From Paenarthrobacter aurescens (GTDB taxonomy: Bacteria > Actinomycetota > Actinomycetes > Actinomycetales > Micrococcaceae), in contig NZ_JAOEFX010000002.1 in assembly GCF_025421775.1 (NCBI RefSeq), positions 558,001-622,000 of the forward strand: 64,000 nucleotides of DNA, written 5' to 3'. Of the stretch, positions 54,578-62,978 are shown in pieces. The notes under the pieces are model-generated. The model made no database searches and had not been told where the DNA came from. It saw only the letters and a list, made by a program, of their open reading frames with translations. Within the stretch, counting starts at the first letter, position 1; each line of letters begins with the position of its first letter. The translations under genes and the position numbers were made by a program.

Positions 54578-55063
54578 TCACCGGGCCGGTCCGGCGCTGA
54601 TTGGTGCCGCGCTGATGCGGCGCCAATAGATGAAGAGGAGTATCGCCGTCGCGAGGTCGAAGAAGGCGACCAGAAGGGCAATGGGTGAGAAGATCCCGTT
54701 CAAGACCCCGATTCCTACGGCCCCGAACGCTCCGGTTTTCTGCAGTCCGGACCAGAGCACCACTTCGGGGGAGGGGACGACGTTGAGCAGGGTGTGGAGG
54801 AGCAGTCCGCCCACGACCACCATGAACATGCCCACGGTGCCGAAGAGTTGGCGGGTTTCGGGGGTCGGGTCTGCGCCGATCAGCTGCAGGACTTGCCCGC
54901 CGAAGGGAACCTGGACGGCGCCGGTCAGGACGGTGACGACGGCGATCGCCGCGAGTACCGCACGGAGGGGGTCGGCGAGGGCCCAGGCCACGGTTCCGGG
55001 TGGGTGTGTCTTCCGGGATCCGGACGGGTGGTGCCCGGGCTGTGCTGGCTGGTGCGCGGTCAC
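54578..55063 (-). CDS. Four-helix membrane protein, family not recognised (operon gene 6)
   Basis: A 161-residue protein with about four hydrophobic segments: AVLAAIAVVTVLTGAVQVPF, LFGTVGMFMVVVGGLLLHTL, TGAFGAVGIGVLNGIFSPIA and LVAFFDLATAILLFIYWRRI. The first ~30 residues are a Pro/His-rich cytoplasmic tail. GTG 55063 overlaps the upstream stop by 4 bp (GTGA). It probably forms a membrane component with the preceding gene product. No function can be assigned. Confidence 0.75.
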   Translation of the reverse strand: MTAHQPAQPGHHPSGSRKTHPPGTVAWALADPLRAVLAAIAVVTVLTGAVQVPFGGQVLQLIGADPTPETRQLFGTVGMFMVVVGGLLLHTLLNVVPSPEVVLWSGLQKTGAFGAVGIGVLNGIFSPIALLVAFFDLATAILLFIYWRRISAAPISAGPAR

Positions 55064-55542
55064 GCGAAGGACTCCAGCAGCCGGCCGCGGTCCACCAGCA
55101 GCCAGACCATGGCGGCCCAGGTCAGGGTGGAAACGTAGAAGCGGATGTCGTTGAGCATCATCCAGCGTTTGAGGAGCGACCGGAGTTCGGTATCGTCCGC
55201 GAAGTCGCCGCCACGGATACGGACGTTGATGGGGATGATGATGCCTTGGCCTACCCAGGTCAGGACGATGATTCCCAGCAAGCAGATGATGGCGGGGATG
55301 ACGCGTAGGGTGCCCCATTCGGACCAGACAAGGATGCCGCCGGAGATGAACATGATGGGTACCACGATGGTGAAGAACTTGGTGGCCGCGCGGGTGGGGA
55401 TGCCGAAATGCATGTCCACGTTGTCACGGGCCAGGGATTCCCATGTTGGGTAGAGGAAGAACTTGAGGACCCACATGGTGCCCACGTACATGGTGGCTCC
55501 GAAGAGGAAGTAGAGGGCGTTGAGGAGGAGGAGCCAGTTCAT
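55060..55542 (-). CDS. Four-helix membrane protein, DUF1772-like topology (operon gene 5)
   Basis: A 160-residue protein with four hydrophobic segments, starting MNWLLLLNALYFLFGATMYV and including FTIVVPIMFISGGILVW and IICLLGIIVLTWVGQGIII. A conserved-looking polar stretch LLKRWMMLNDIRFYVSTLTW precedes the last helix, reminiscent of DUF1772 proteins, but I am not certain. ATG 55542 overlaps the upstream ADC-like gene's stop by 4 bp and its own stop overlaps the next start. The frame is open upstream inside the ADC gene, but that part is a shadow. Confidence 0.75.
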   Translation of the reverse strand: MNWLLLLNALYFLFGATMYVGTMWVLKFFLYPTWESLARDNVDMHFGIPTRAATKFFTIVVPIMFISGGILVWSEWGTLRVIPAIICLLGIIVLTWVGQGIIIPINVRIRGGDFADDTELRSLLKRWMMLNDIRFYVSTLTWAAMVWLLVDRGRLLESFA

Positions 55543-56513
55543 TGGGCACCGCCGGTGGGCTCCGGGCTGGGGCCGGCAGCGCCCGGGACCCGGCTGCGGT
55601 CCGGCGGAGCCAGCCATTCCTGTCCTTGGCCCAGGTTCACCACGCTGTCCATCATGTCCCCGCCGCGAAGGGCCACGGCCTCGAGCTGGGTGGGAGCGGT
55701 GAGGAACCAGGCTTCGTAGTGGTCGTCCAGCACGCCGTGGGCTTGCGGCAGCCATGCGGTGAACACTGGTTTGCTCTCCACCTGCAGGTTCTTCAGAGGC
55801 TCGACGCCGGGCGCGTCACCGAGGATGAGCCGCGCCTTGGCTTGGGCGCCGAGCGCTATGTCCCCGGTGGCCTCGAAGTAGATGTCCGATTTCCAGAGCA
55901 TGTTCCGGAACACGCAGTAGTTGGAGGCCGCGAGTTTTAGCGGCAAATCCAAGGGTTCGGGCCGCTCGATCTCTATGTAGCAACCCAGCTGGCCGTCCTT
56001 GTCGTACTGTGCGGACACGCTCGTGTCGGTGACCACGAAGTCCAGGTTCGCCTGGTGCTTGGGCATGCCCCAGATTCCCTTGCCGCCCTTGACGGAGACT
56101 TCGGAGCTGACGGGCAGGTCCACCACGAATTGGCCCAGTTTGAAGGTCTTTTGGAAGAGCAGGGGGAGGATGGGCGGCGTCGGCCTGCTGCCGTGGGTGA
56201 TGGCGATGGCCAGTGAGTATTCGATGTACTTCCCGATGTCCGTGGATTTGTAGTTGACCACCGTCACCACCAGCAGGCCCTTGCCGCCCAGGCTGAACGG
56301 CCGCATCTCGGAACCGGGGAGCGCAGCGGCCGCGGCCTTCTTGTTGATGGGGAAGGCCGCCATCAGTACGGGCGAGTCGTCGGAATTGACGGGCATGACG
56401 TACTTGATGCCGTCCGCGAACGCATGATGGCCCCGCAGCCGCTCCTGCCGCCGTGGAACCGGAGACGGGAGGAGCTTGAGTAAGGGTGTGGCCAGTTCGG
56501 TGAGGGTTTTCAT
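55539..56513 (-). CDS. Acetoacetate decarboxylase-family protein (operon gene 4)
   Basis: A 324-residue protein of the ADC superfamily. The core includes YVMPVNSDDSPVLMAAFPIN, GLLVVTVVNYKSTDIGKYIE, VDLPVSSEVSVKGGKGIWGM and PKHQANLDF. In ADC the Schiff-base Lys and a neighbouring Lys occur as GFPKK; here the motif is GMPKH, so K152 aligns with the Schiff-base Lys and the second Lys is His. Decarboxylation is therefore possible but not certain; other ADC-fold members are aldolases or dehydratases. ATG 56513 overlaps the upstream hydrolase stop by 4 bp. The C-terminal ~20 residues are Pro/Gly-rich. Confidence 0.8.
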   Translation of the reverse strand: MKTLTELATPLLKLLPSPVPRRQERLRGHHAFADGIKYVMPVNSDDSPVLMAAFPINKKAAAAALPGSEMRPFSLGGKGLLVVTVVNYKSTDIGKYIEYSLAIAITHGSRPTPPILPLLFQKTFKLGQFVVDLPVSSEVSVKGGKGIWGMPKHQANLDFVVTDTSVSAQYDKDGQLGCYIEIERPEPLDLPLKLAASNYCVFRNMLWKSDIYFEATGDIALGAQAKARLILGDAPGVEPLKNLQVESKPVFTAWLPQAHGVLDDHYEAWFLTAPTQLEAVALRGGDMMDSVVNLGQGQEWLAPPDRSRVPGAAGPSPEPTGGAQ

Positions 56514-57565
56514 GGTTTTGGCTCCTGGGTTCCATTGAGCTCGTGGACAATGACGGGGAAGGTGTCCTGCCAGGCATGGTCGCCGAAGAAGACATCCAGA
56601 TGGCCGTAGCCGGGGATGAGGTGGAGGGAGTCCTTGCCGGGGCGGTGCTTTTGGAAGAACTTGAACGTGCGCTGCTGGCTTTCGGGCAGGAAACACAGGT
56701 TGTCCAGGCCGGCGATGAACGCGAACCTGGCGTCGGTCTGTGGCGCTTCGGCCACGAAGTTGTCCGGCAGTTCGGGGTGGTCGCCGGCGGCCACCATGTG
56801 CCCGGCCTTGATGCTGCGTCCCATTTCCTCGAAGAACGTCACGGGCACCTCCGCGAACTCGCCGCTGAGCCATTGGTGGGTGGCGTCGTCGAGGTTTTCG
56901 TGGGACCAAAGGGCAGGGCGGCCGCTGCCGTAGGTGAAACTGACCATCCTGCACACGGTGTTGTCGCATTCGTGGTGCGTGGCTTTGACCAGGCCGCGGA
57001 TGGCGCGGGTGAAGTAGCCCTGCGACTTGTAACCCCACGCGGGTGACAGGTAGGGCGTGAAAGCCTTGACTACCGGCGTGAGGTAGTCGATCTTCAGCCG
57101 CGAGAAGGCTGGAACAACCGGGTGCAGCGACACTGCGTTGGACACGATGGTGTCCACTTGCGGCAGCAGCCCAGCCACGGCCGACATCGTGAAGGACGTT
57201 GATCCCTGGCAGTGGATCACGGCCTTCATGGTCTCCGCACCGGTGGCGTTCAGGATGTGCTCGACGGCGGCGGGATGGTCATACACCGCGGCGTCGGCCA
57301 GCGTCCAGGACAGGGGATCGAGATCGATGGATGCCCGCCAGTTCAGCATCCACACGTCCCACCCGTCTTCGAGGAGAACGTCGACGATGGTGGTCCGGAT
57401 GGGTGGCCTGAACAGTTCTGCGCGCACACCGGAGCCGTGGACCAAGACCACGGGTCCTTTGCTGGCTTCGGCCGCCGAGGTGACATGGACCAGGCTTAGT
57501 GGGGTGTTGTCCCGGGCACGGATGGGGATGACCTCGGTCCTGTGCTCGGCACGGGTGATGATCAT
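56510..57565 (-). CDS. Alpha/beta hydrolase with Cys at nucleophile elbow (operon gene 3)
   Basis: A 351-residue alpha/beta-hydrolase fold protein. The oxyanion strand-loop is GPVVLVHGSGVRAELF. WDVWMLNWRASIDLDPLSW resembles the region found in PHA-synthase/lipase-like hydrolases. The nucleophile elbow reads VIHCQGSTSFTM, so C119 replaces the Ser of GHSxG. The catalytic His is probably in IPGYGHLDVFFGD. It overlaps the metallophosphoesterase stop by 4 bp upstream and the ADC-like start downstream. Similar hydrolases occur next to or fused with cholesterol-oxidase-like GMC proteins, which supports a lipid or sterol substrate. Confidence 0.85.
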   Translation of the reverse strand: MIITRAEHRTEVIPIRARDNTPLSLVHVTSAAEASKGPVVLVHGSGVRAELFRPPIRTTIVDVLLEDGWDVWMLNWRASIDLDPLSWTLADAAVYDHPAAVEHILNATGAETMKAVIHCQGSTSFTMSAVAGLLPQVDTIVSNAVSLHPVVPAFSRLKIDYLTPVVKAFTPYLSPAWGYKSQGYFTRAIRGLVKATHHECDNTVCRMVSFTYGSGRPALWSHENLDDATHQWLSGEFAEVPVTFFEEMGRSIKAGHMVAAGDHPELPDNFVAEAPQTDARFAFIAGLDNLCFLPESQQRTFKFFQKHRPGKDSLHLIPGYGHLDVFFGDHAWQDTFPVIVHELNGTQEPKP

Positions 57566-59538
57566 GGTGTGTTGCCTTTCCGTGCGATGGTGATGGGTTC
57601 TTCAAGAAGCCGCACGGCAGGCAAACCGGAAACGGGAACCAGCCGCGCGCCGTCGTCGTTCGTTGCCAACTGCCAATCACGGCAGATGGTGTCCACTTTC
57701 AGCGGATAGACGGTGAGCTTGCCGTCGGGTGCAAGGTGGATGCGGAGGAAGCCTTTGTGGTCCTCGATCGCCTGGCCGGACATTTTCCAGGAGGACACCT
57801 CACCGCTGGACGTGGCCAGGATGTAGAGGGCGAAAGCTTCGCTGCCCACCGCCCAGCCACCCAGGTGAACCACTGCCAGGGCCAGCAGCAGGATCACGAA
57901 GTCCGGCCAGCCATCCGGCCAGGGAAGCAGGATCACGACGGCGACGCTCACCGCGAGCGCGGACAGCTGGTACAGCGCCCCTCGGGCAAAAATGATGATT
58001 CCTGCCTTGGCAAGCGCCAGCCAACGCGCGAGCAAGGATGTGACCGCCAGCAGGAGGGGCAGGGCAAGGACCAGAACGAAGACCAGCACCACGGTGTTTC
58101 CGCGGGTCAGGCTGCGCAGGCTGTCCACAAACGACTCGCCGCGGAAGGCGCTGAAGACCGTCCACAGAGTCAACGCGGCGACGATGTGCACAATGCCGAG
58201 CGATAGGCCGAAGCCGGGGTTGCGGATGGGGAGCCAGAACTGTGAGAAGGGGTTGGCCAGTTGCGGGCCGAGCAGGCGGGAGTCTCCTTGGCCGGGAAAC
58301 GTGGTGGGCATGAGCGTGAAGCTTCGGGCTGTGCCGGCATGCTCGGCATTGTGGACGCTGGACGATTCACCCGGGGCCGCGGATGGGGCAGGGAGGATGA
58401 GGTTCTGGGGGAGTTCGTGGGTGTCCGAGAGGTAGGCGCCGCCCAACCCGCACGTGATCATTTGGGTTCTGCCTGGATCCGGCAAGGTGTGCGGTGCCGG
58501 CTTGCCGACGTCTGGGGGAGGTTCCCGCTGCTCGTAACGGGCGTAATGGTGGAGGTCGCCGGTGAGCCACAGCCGGACGCTGGCACCCGTGGCTTCGAAC
58601 AGGCCGGTTTCCGGGTTGAAGCGGCGGCGCAGGTAGTCCTGTTCGAAGAAGTTTGCCTGGCGGAACCCGCTCAATGCCGGGTCAGCGGCATCAACCCAGA
58701 AGGGAGCGGCCACACAGAGGATGATCGCGTCGCCAGGCTGCAGTTGCAGGGTGACGTTCCGGTAGAAGTAGTCCAGTTGCGGCTCGTCGATGTACTGGCC
58801 CAGTTGGCTGTCCAGGCCCAACAGCCACCAGCCGGGTGTGCCACTTCGGCCCTGCACGGGAGGGGTACCCGTAAGCCGAACGGCAAAGTAGCTCCGCGTC
58901 TGGATGGTCCGCCAACCCCCGATGCTTCGCTGCCGGGTGAAGATCCTGATGAAAGACGTGAGGCCGTCGTACCAGTCATGGTTGCCGGGGAGCGCGAGCA
59001 TGACAGGCACGGGGTTTCGGTCCGGATGGGTGGGGAACGCAGTCCGGTAGGGACCCGCCATCCGATTCTCGTAAGCCGCCGGGGAAGCCACGGGGTAGAC
59101 CTCGTCCCCGCCCAAAACCAGCACCCTGCCGCGGGGGAGTTCTTGCCCGTCCACGGTCAGCGTGTCTTCGGCCAGCAGCGACGCCACGGTGTAGGTGGCG
59201 TCGAAGCCATCGCCGAGGTCGGCCGCGAAATCGAGCCACATCTCCGTTGCCGCCGGACCGGTAGCACGCTCGTCCTGAACTTCAGCAGGCGACGGAAGGC
59301 CCCTGCTGCTGACAGGGGGCTGGGCGGGTTGGCCAGCGACCGGAAGCTTATCCAGGCGCAGCGGATCGGCCGGGAAACTGCCCTCCAGCTCGCGCTTGTC
59401 ACCAAAATCGGCGAACACCGTGGCAGCGGCAACCTTCAACGCAGTCCTCGCCAGCGACATGGGCGAGAGCCAGCGAACCGCCGTCTGGGGAGTGAAACCC
59501 AGAACGGCGTGGTGTTTGGCGAGCTCCCGGCTTTTCAT
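57562..59538 (-). CDS. Metallophosphoesterase with C-terminal membrane domain (operon gene 2)
   Basis: A 658-residue calcineurin-like phosphoesterase. Metal motifs: LDFAADLGDGFD near residue 102, VLVLGGDEVYPV (GDxxY rather than GDxxD), MLALPGNHDWYDGLTSF near 187, and LWLTGDLHHYARYEQ near 325. The C-terminal half (about 415-570) has several hydrophobic segments, including VVLVFVLVLALPLLLAVTSL and GWPDFVILLLALAVVHLGGW, then a ~90-residue soluble tail with a VSSWKMSGQAIEDHKGFLRI motif. ATG 59538 overlaps the GMC stop by 4 bp and its stop overlaps the hydrolase start. A membrane-tethered phosphatase acting on lipid or nucleotide phosphate is the likely role. Confidence 0.85.
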   Translation of the reverse strand: MKSRELAKHHAVLGFTPQTAVRWLSPMSLARTALKVAAATVFADFGDKRELEGSFPADPLRLDKLPVAGQPAQPPVSSRGLPSPAEVQDERATGPAATEMWLDFAADLGDGFDATYTVASLLAEDTLTVDGQELPRGRVLVLGGDEVYPVASPAAYENRMAGPYRTAFPTHPDRNPVPVMLALPGNHDWYDGLTSFIRIFTRQRSIGGWRTIQTRSYFAVRLTGTPPVQGRSGTPGWWLLGLDSQLGQYIDEPQLDYFYRNVTLQLQPGDAIILCVAAPFWVDAADPALSGFRQANFFEQDYLRRRFNPETGLFEATGASVRLWLTGDLHHYARYEQREPPPDVGKPAPHTLPDPGRTQMITCGLGGAYLSDTHELPQNLILPAPSAAPGESSSVHNAEHAGTARSFTLMPTTFPGQGDSRLLGPQLANPFSQFWLPIRNPGFGLSLGIVHIVAALTLWTVFSAFRGESFVDSLRSLTRGNTVVLVFVLVLALPLLLAVTSLLARWLALAKAGIIIFARGALYQLSALAVSVAVVILLPWPDGWPDFVILLLALAVVHLGGWAVGSEAFALYILATSSGEVSSWKMSGQAIEDHKGFLRIHLAPDGKLTVYPLKVDTICRDWQLATNDDGARLVPVSGLPAVRLLEEPITIARKGNTP

Positions 59539-62225
59539 CGCTTCGGCTTGAGCGGGAACGGGACACGATTGAGTCCCCGCCCGTACACCTGCCAGAGCTC
59601 ACGCCCGAACAACTTTGCGAACGTGACCAACCCGGCAGCCGGTGACGGGCCTTCGGCGCGGAACGTGGTCAGCTGCTTTGCAAAGTCGACGGGCCGGATA
59701 TAGAGGATGCCCGCGCCAACGACGCCCTCGTGGGCGGCCCCGGCGTCACGTGGTCCGGCGTCCGGCGGTACATGGCCGCGCAGGATGGTCGCGTACAGCG
59801 TGGTGGTGTCAGGCCACAGATCGAAACCCGCTTCGTTGTGGATGAGCTTGTGCCCGGTAAAGGTGAAGGGTGTGCCGCCCGGATCCCGCAGCCACAGCCG
59901 GTAGAGCATCCGCCTGGCCGGCGCGCCGTCGTCGGACGTGTCCTCGACGAACAAGTTGAACCAGCCCCGCTCTACCGGCATCCGGCCACCAAAGTAGTCC
60001 GCCAGCACGTAGCCCTCGGCTTTGGCCTGGTGGTTCGGATCGGTCGCGAACGCATCGATGTCTTCCGCGGTGATGGTCAGCTCAAACATGATCTTCCGGC
60101 TGCGGTCCCGGCCCAGGCTCCGCCCCTTTTCCGGATCGGTGATGCCGGGACTGAACCAACCGTGCATCTGTTCGGTGAAGCGCACGGAGGTGGTCTCCTG
60201 GTCAGGAGCGCCGGGCATGCCGGGAGTGCCGGGCCTGCCGAGTCCGCGGCTGCGCGCTTGAGGCGCTTCGGACACTGCGCTCGCAGGCTGTTCCTCCGGT
60301 GCCGACTTGCCCTTGGTAGCGTCCGGTGCCAACGCGCGCGGAGCGGAGGCACCGACGTCGACGACGGCGCCTGCTGCCTCCCGCTCAACGGCCACCTTTT
60401 CACTGGGCCCGCCGGAACCGTCCGCATCTTCCGGACGGATGCCCCGGTGACCCGCCTTGTCCGCGTTCCCGATGATGTGGGCACATGTCCGCTCTGCGAA
60501 CGCCGCGATGGTCAGGGATGGGTTGGCGCCCACCGGGCCCGGCATCGCGGCTCCATCCACCACGAACAGCCCCGGGTAGCCGAACACCTCGCCATACGAG
60601 TCGCAGACAGCTTCGCCTGGATGCCGGCCGGAGGGGGCGCCCCCGATCGGGTGGACCGTAATGACGCGTTTGGCCCACCAGAGGGGGTTGTCAATGAAGT
60701 CGCCATCCAGGTCCTTGGAGATGGCCTCCATGGTTTCGCGGACGCGGACGAAGTACTCCTTGGACGTGGCCATGGTCCACGCAATGGCGAGCCTGCCGTC
60801 GCGTAGTGTCATGACGCCGTCGGGAATGTCCCTGCCCATCCCCAGCAGTGGCACCGAACTGGACGACAATCGGCCGTCGCCCAATGCTGCGGCGAGGTCG
60901 GCGGATACGTTGGAGCGGCCGGCTTCGAACAGCCTGTCCTTGAACAGTTGCCCTGCAACTTTCGCCGTCCGTTTGATGGTGGTGCCCAGCTGGGCTGTTT
61001 CGATGAGCCAGTTCATGAAGGCCGGGTAGCCGGCATCCTCCACGTAATAGCCGCGACCATCGCCGTCGTCGTCGTTCGAATCCGGGACCCTGATGGCTGT
61101 GGTGATCACCGGGCCGCGACTGCCGGCCAACGTGCGGACGCCCGGCCGTGAGCCGTTGGCCGGGGGAGTTTTGGCACCCATGATGAACGTCAGAAGGTCG
61201 CCGTTGCCGCTGAAGCGTGTGCCCAAGGCATCGCTGAGGGCCGGGAGGGAACCACGGTTGCGGAGGAGGAGGAAGTTGGTGCCGAACGTGCCGGCACCCA
61301 GGATGAGCCGGCTGCAGTGGATGATGCGCTCTGTGAGGAGTTCGCCTTGGCGATCCGGATGGTGCACCACATACCGGACTTCATAGCCGCTGCCCTGCGT
61401 TCCTGGGTCCAGGGGCCGAATGCCACGGACATCGTGGAATGTTCTGACATCGGCACCCTTGAAGGCCGCTGCTGATACGTAGTTGTGGTCCAGGGTGTTC
61501 TTGGCGCCCGCGTTGCACCCGATGTCGCATTCACCGCTGAGCGTGCACGTGGTCCGCACAGTGTTCGGACCATGGATGCTGCCGTAGCCAGGCATGGGGA
61601 GAGCCTGGTTGGTCCGCGGTTCTTTGCCGGGCCCGGAGGAGAACGTGACAGCGATGGGTGGGCGGCTGATGGAAAGGCCCAGGTTGCCCGCGGATTTTTC
61701 CATGGCCACTGTTTTTGCCGTGTCCTTGTACGGGTAGGGCACAGGCTGGAGCATGGCTTCGGCGGCATCGTAGTAGGGATCGAGGTCTGCCCGGGTGAAT
61801 GGCCAGTTTTCATAGCCGCCACCGGGGATGGGCGACTCGTTGACGAACCATTTTTCGTCCTTGCGCAGGAGGACGTTGGCGTAGATGAGTGAGCCGCCGC
61901 CCAACCCGCTGGACACCAGTCCCTCCGTGCCGCGGAACGTCCAGGCATCAAAAAGTCCGTACAGGCCGCGGTCCGGATCCCAGAAGTTCCGGCCCATCTC
62001 CGACGGCGAGCGCGCGAAGCTGCCAGGCGGGTATGGCTTGCCACGCTCCATGAGCACCACGGACTGTCCGGCCTCGGCCAGTCGAAGCGCCGCAACGGAA
62101 CCTCCAAAGCCGGAGCCCACCACCACTGCGTCGACTTTTTCGATGCCACTGCTCCGGTGGCGTGGCGGATCAGACACGGGCTCAGACCCCGCATCCCCGC
62201 TGTTCCCGGTCCCCAGACGACCCAT
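59535..62225 (-). CDS. GMC-family oxidoreductase with C-terminal accessory domain (operon gene 1)
   Basis: An 896-residue flavoenzyme resembling bacterial cholesterol oxidases of the GMC type. FAD binding: VDAVVVGSGFGGSVAALRLA near residue 31; SSGLGGGSLIYANVLLRKDE; C-terminal GYPGLFVVDGAAMPGPVGAN. The catalytic His is in TVHPIGGAPSG and the Asn in GANPSLTIAAFAE. A Pro/Ala/Glu-rich linker (about 600-680) joins a second domain at about 681-820 (TSVRFTEQMHGWFSPGI and later GTPFTFTGHKLIHNEAGFDL), which resembles the C-terminal domain of the operon's patatin. ATG 62225 has GAGAGG 8 nt upstream, within a small CTCTC/GAGAG hairpin. It heads the seven-gene operon. No Tat or Sec signal is obvious, so it is probably cytoplasmic or membrane-associated. 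Confidence 0.88.
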   Translation of the reverse strand: MGRLGTGNSGDAGSEPVSDPPRHRSSGIEKVDAVVVGSGFGGSVAALRLAEAGQSVVLMERGKPYPPGSFARSPSEMGRNFWDPDRGLYGLFDAWTFRGTEGLVSSGLGGGSLIYANVLLRKDEKWFVNESPIPGGGYENWPFTRADLDPYYDAAEAMLQPVPYPYKDTAKTVAMEKSAGNLGLSISRPPIAVTFSSGPGKEPRTNQALPMPGYGSIHGPNTVRTTCTLSGECDIGCNAGAKNTLDHNYVSAAAFKGADVRTFHDVRGIRPLDPGTQGSGYEVRYVVHHPDRQGELLTERIIHCSRLILGAGTFGTNFLLLRNRGSLPALSDALGTRFSGNGDLLTFIMGAKTPPANGSRPGVRTLAGSRGPVITTAIRVPDSNDDDGDGRGYYVEDAGYPAFMNWLIETAQLGTTIKRTAKVAGQLFKDRLFEAGRSNVSADLAAALGDGRLSSSSVPLLGMGRDIPDGVMTLRDGRLAIAWTMATSKEYFVRVRETMEAISKDLDGDFIDNPLWWAKRVITVHPIGGAPSGRHPGEAVCDSYGEVFGYPGLFVVDGAAMPGPVGANPSLTIAAFAERTCAHIIGNADKAGHRGIRPEDADGSGGPSEKVAVEREAAGAVVDVGASAPRALAPDATKGKSAPEEQPASAVSEAPQARSRGLGRPGTPGMPGAPDQETTSVRFTEQMHGWFSPGITDPEKGRSLGRDRSRKIMFELTITAEDIDAFATDPNHQAKAEGYVLADYFGGRMPVERGWFNLFVEDTSDDGAPARRMLYRLWLRDPGGTPFTFTGHKLIHNEAGFDLWPDTTTLYATILRGHVPPDAGPRDAGAAHEGVVGAGILYIRPVDFAKQLTTFRAEGPSPAAGLVTFAKLFGRELWQVYGRGLNRVPFPLKPKR

Positions 62226-62375
62226 GGCCGTTCCTCTCAGAGGAGAGCTGACTACATAGCTGCAGCTGACGGCGCCGGGTGTGGCCGGGCGATGCCTCCG
62301 CGGACTATGGGGCTTATGTTCCCACCGGGCAGGGGATCTGTAAATGAGGTGGAGTAACCCGGTTTGGATCGCTGG

Positions 62376-62813
62376 TTAGTGGGAGTCCGTACGGGTGTAC
62401 ACCATGTCGAAGTCGTGTTCCAGCGGCCCGCCGGGGTATGTACCCCGTTCCAAGCGGGCGTTGATGGTGTTGCCGTCCCCGCTGAAGCGGCCAACAAAGC
62501 GCTGGGGCCAGTCCGGGCCGTCCCGGAAGAGAATCCATACGTTGTCCTTGAGCGTCATGTCGTAGATCCTTGCGACGCCGCGGGAATCGAAATAGTGCTG
62601 CTGGAAGGCTCCGTCCGAGCCAGTGGCGCCAATGACGCTGACCGCATTGGGGTATTCCGGCTGCTGGACCGTGGATCGTTGGATGAGGAAGCCTCCACCC
62701 TCCAGCCATTCGAACGTCGTCCGGCCGGAGACCTCCTGGCCAGGGACTGACGTTTCCCAGTCGCCGACGAGGATGTTCAGTTGCTCCAACGTGGGTTTTG
62801 GATCCCGTGCCAT
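62376..62813 (-). CDS. DUF1579-like/lipocalin-type hypothetical protein
   Basis: A 145-residue soluble protein: LEQLNILVGDWETSVPGQEV, FEWLEGGGFLIQRSTV, then alternating beta-strand segments, VWILFRDGPDWPQRFVGRF, and a C-terminal EHDFDMVYTR. The pattern (ILVGDW near the start, later RFxGxFS) matches DUF1579/lipocalin-like proteins of unknown function. ATG 62813 is chosen because AGAGG lies 5 nt upstream; the frame opens 29 codons earlier. It lies 150 bp upstream of the GMC operon on the same strand and could be read into it. Confidence 0.75.
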   Translation of the reverse strand: MARDPKPTLEQLNILVGDWETSVPGQEVSGRTTFEWLEGGGFLIQRSTVQQPEYPNAVSVIGATGSDGAFQQHYFDSRGVARIYDMTLKDNVWILFRDGPDWPQRFVGRFSGDGNTINARLERGTYPGGPLEHDFDMVYTRTDSH

Positions 62814-62978
62814 GGCTGCCTCTTTTCGCCTCTTCGCGCTGGTGAACAGGTTCAGCGTAGGACTCGTCCGTTCCGCAGTACAGACCTCCGCGGAGACCAC
62901 CCGAACGCCATGCAGGTGGTGCTGTGATGGCCGGGATGGGGCCTAGGCGCCCGGGTTGGGCAGTGGCAGGATGGGCGC

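Noticed and set aside
54571..54681. N-terminal extension of the patatin gene
   Set aside because: The extra 37 codons are Ser/Arg-rich, lie inside the upstream gene, and precede a well-placed GTG next to the conserved GGG loop.
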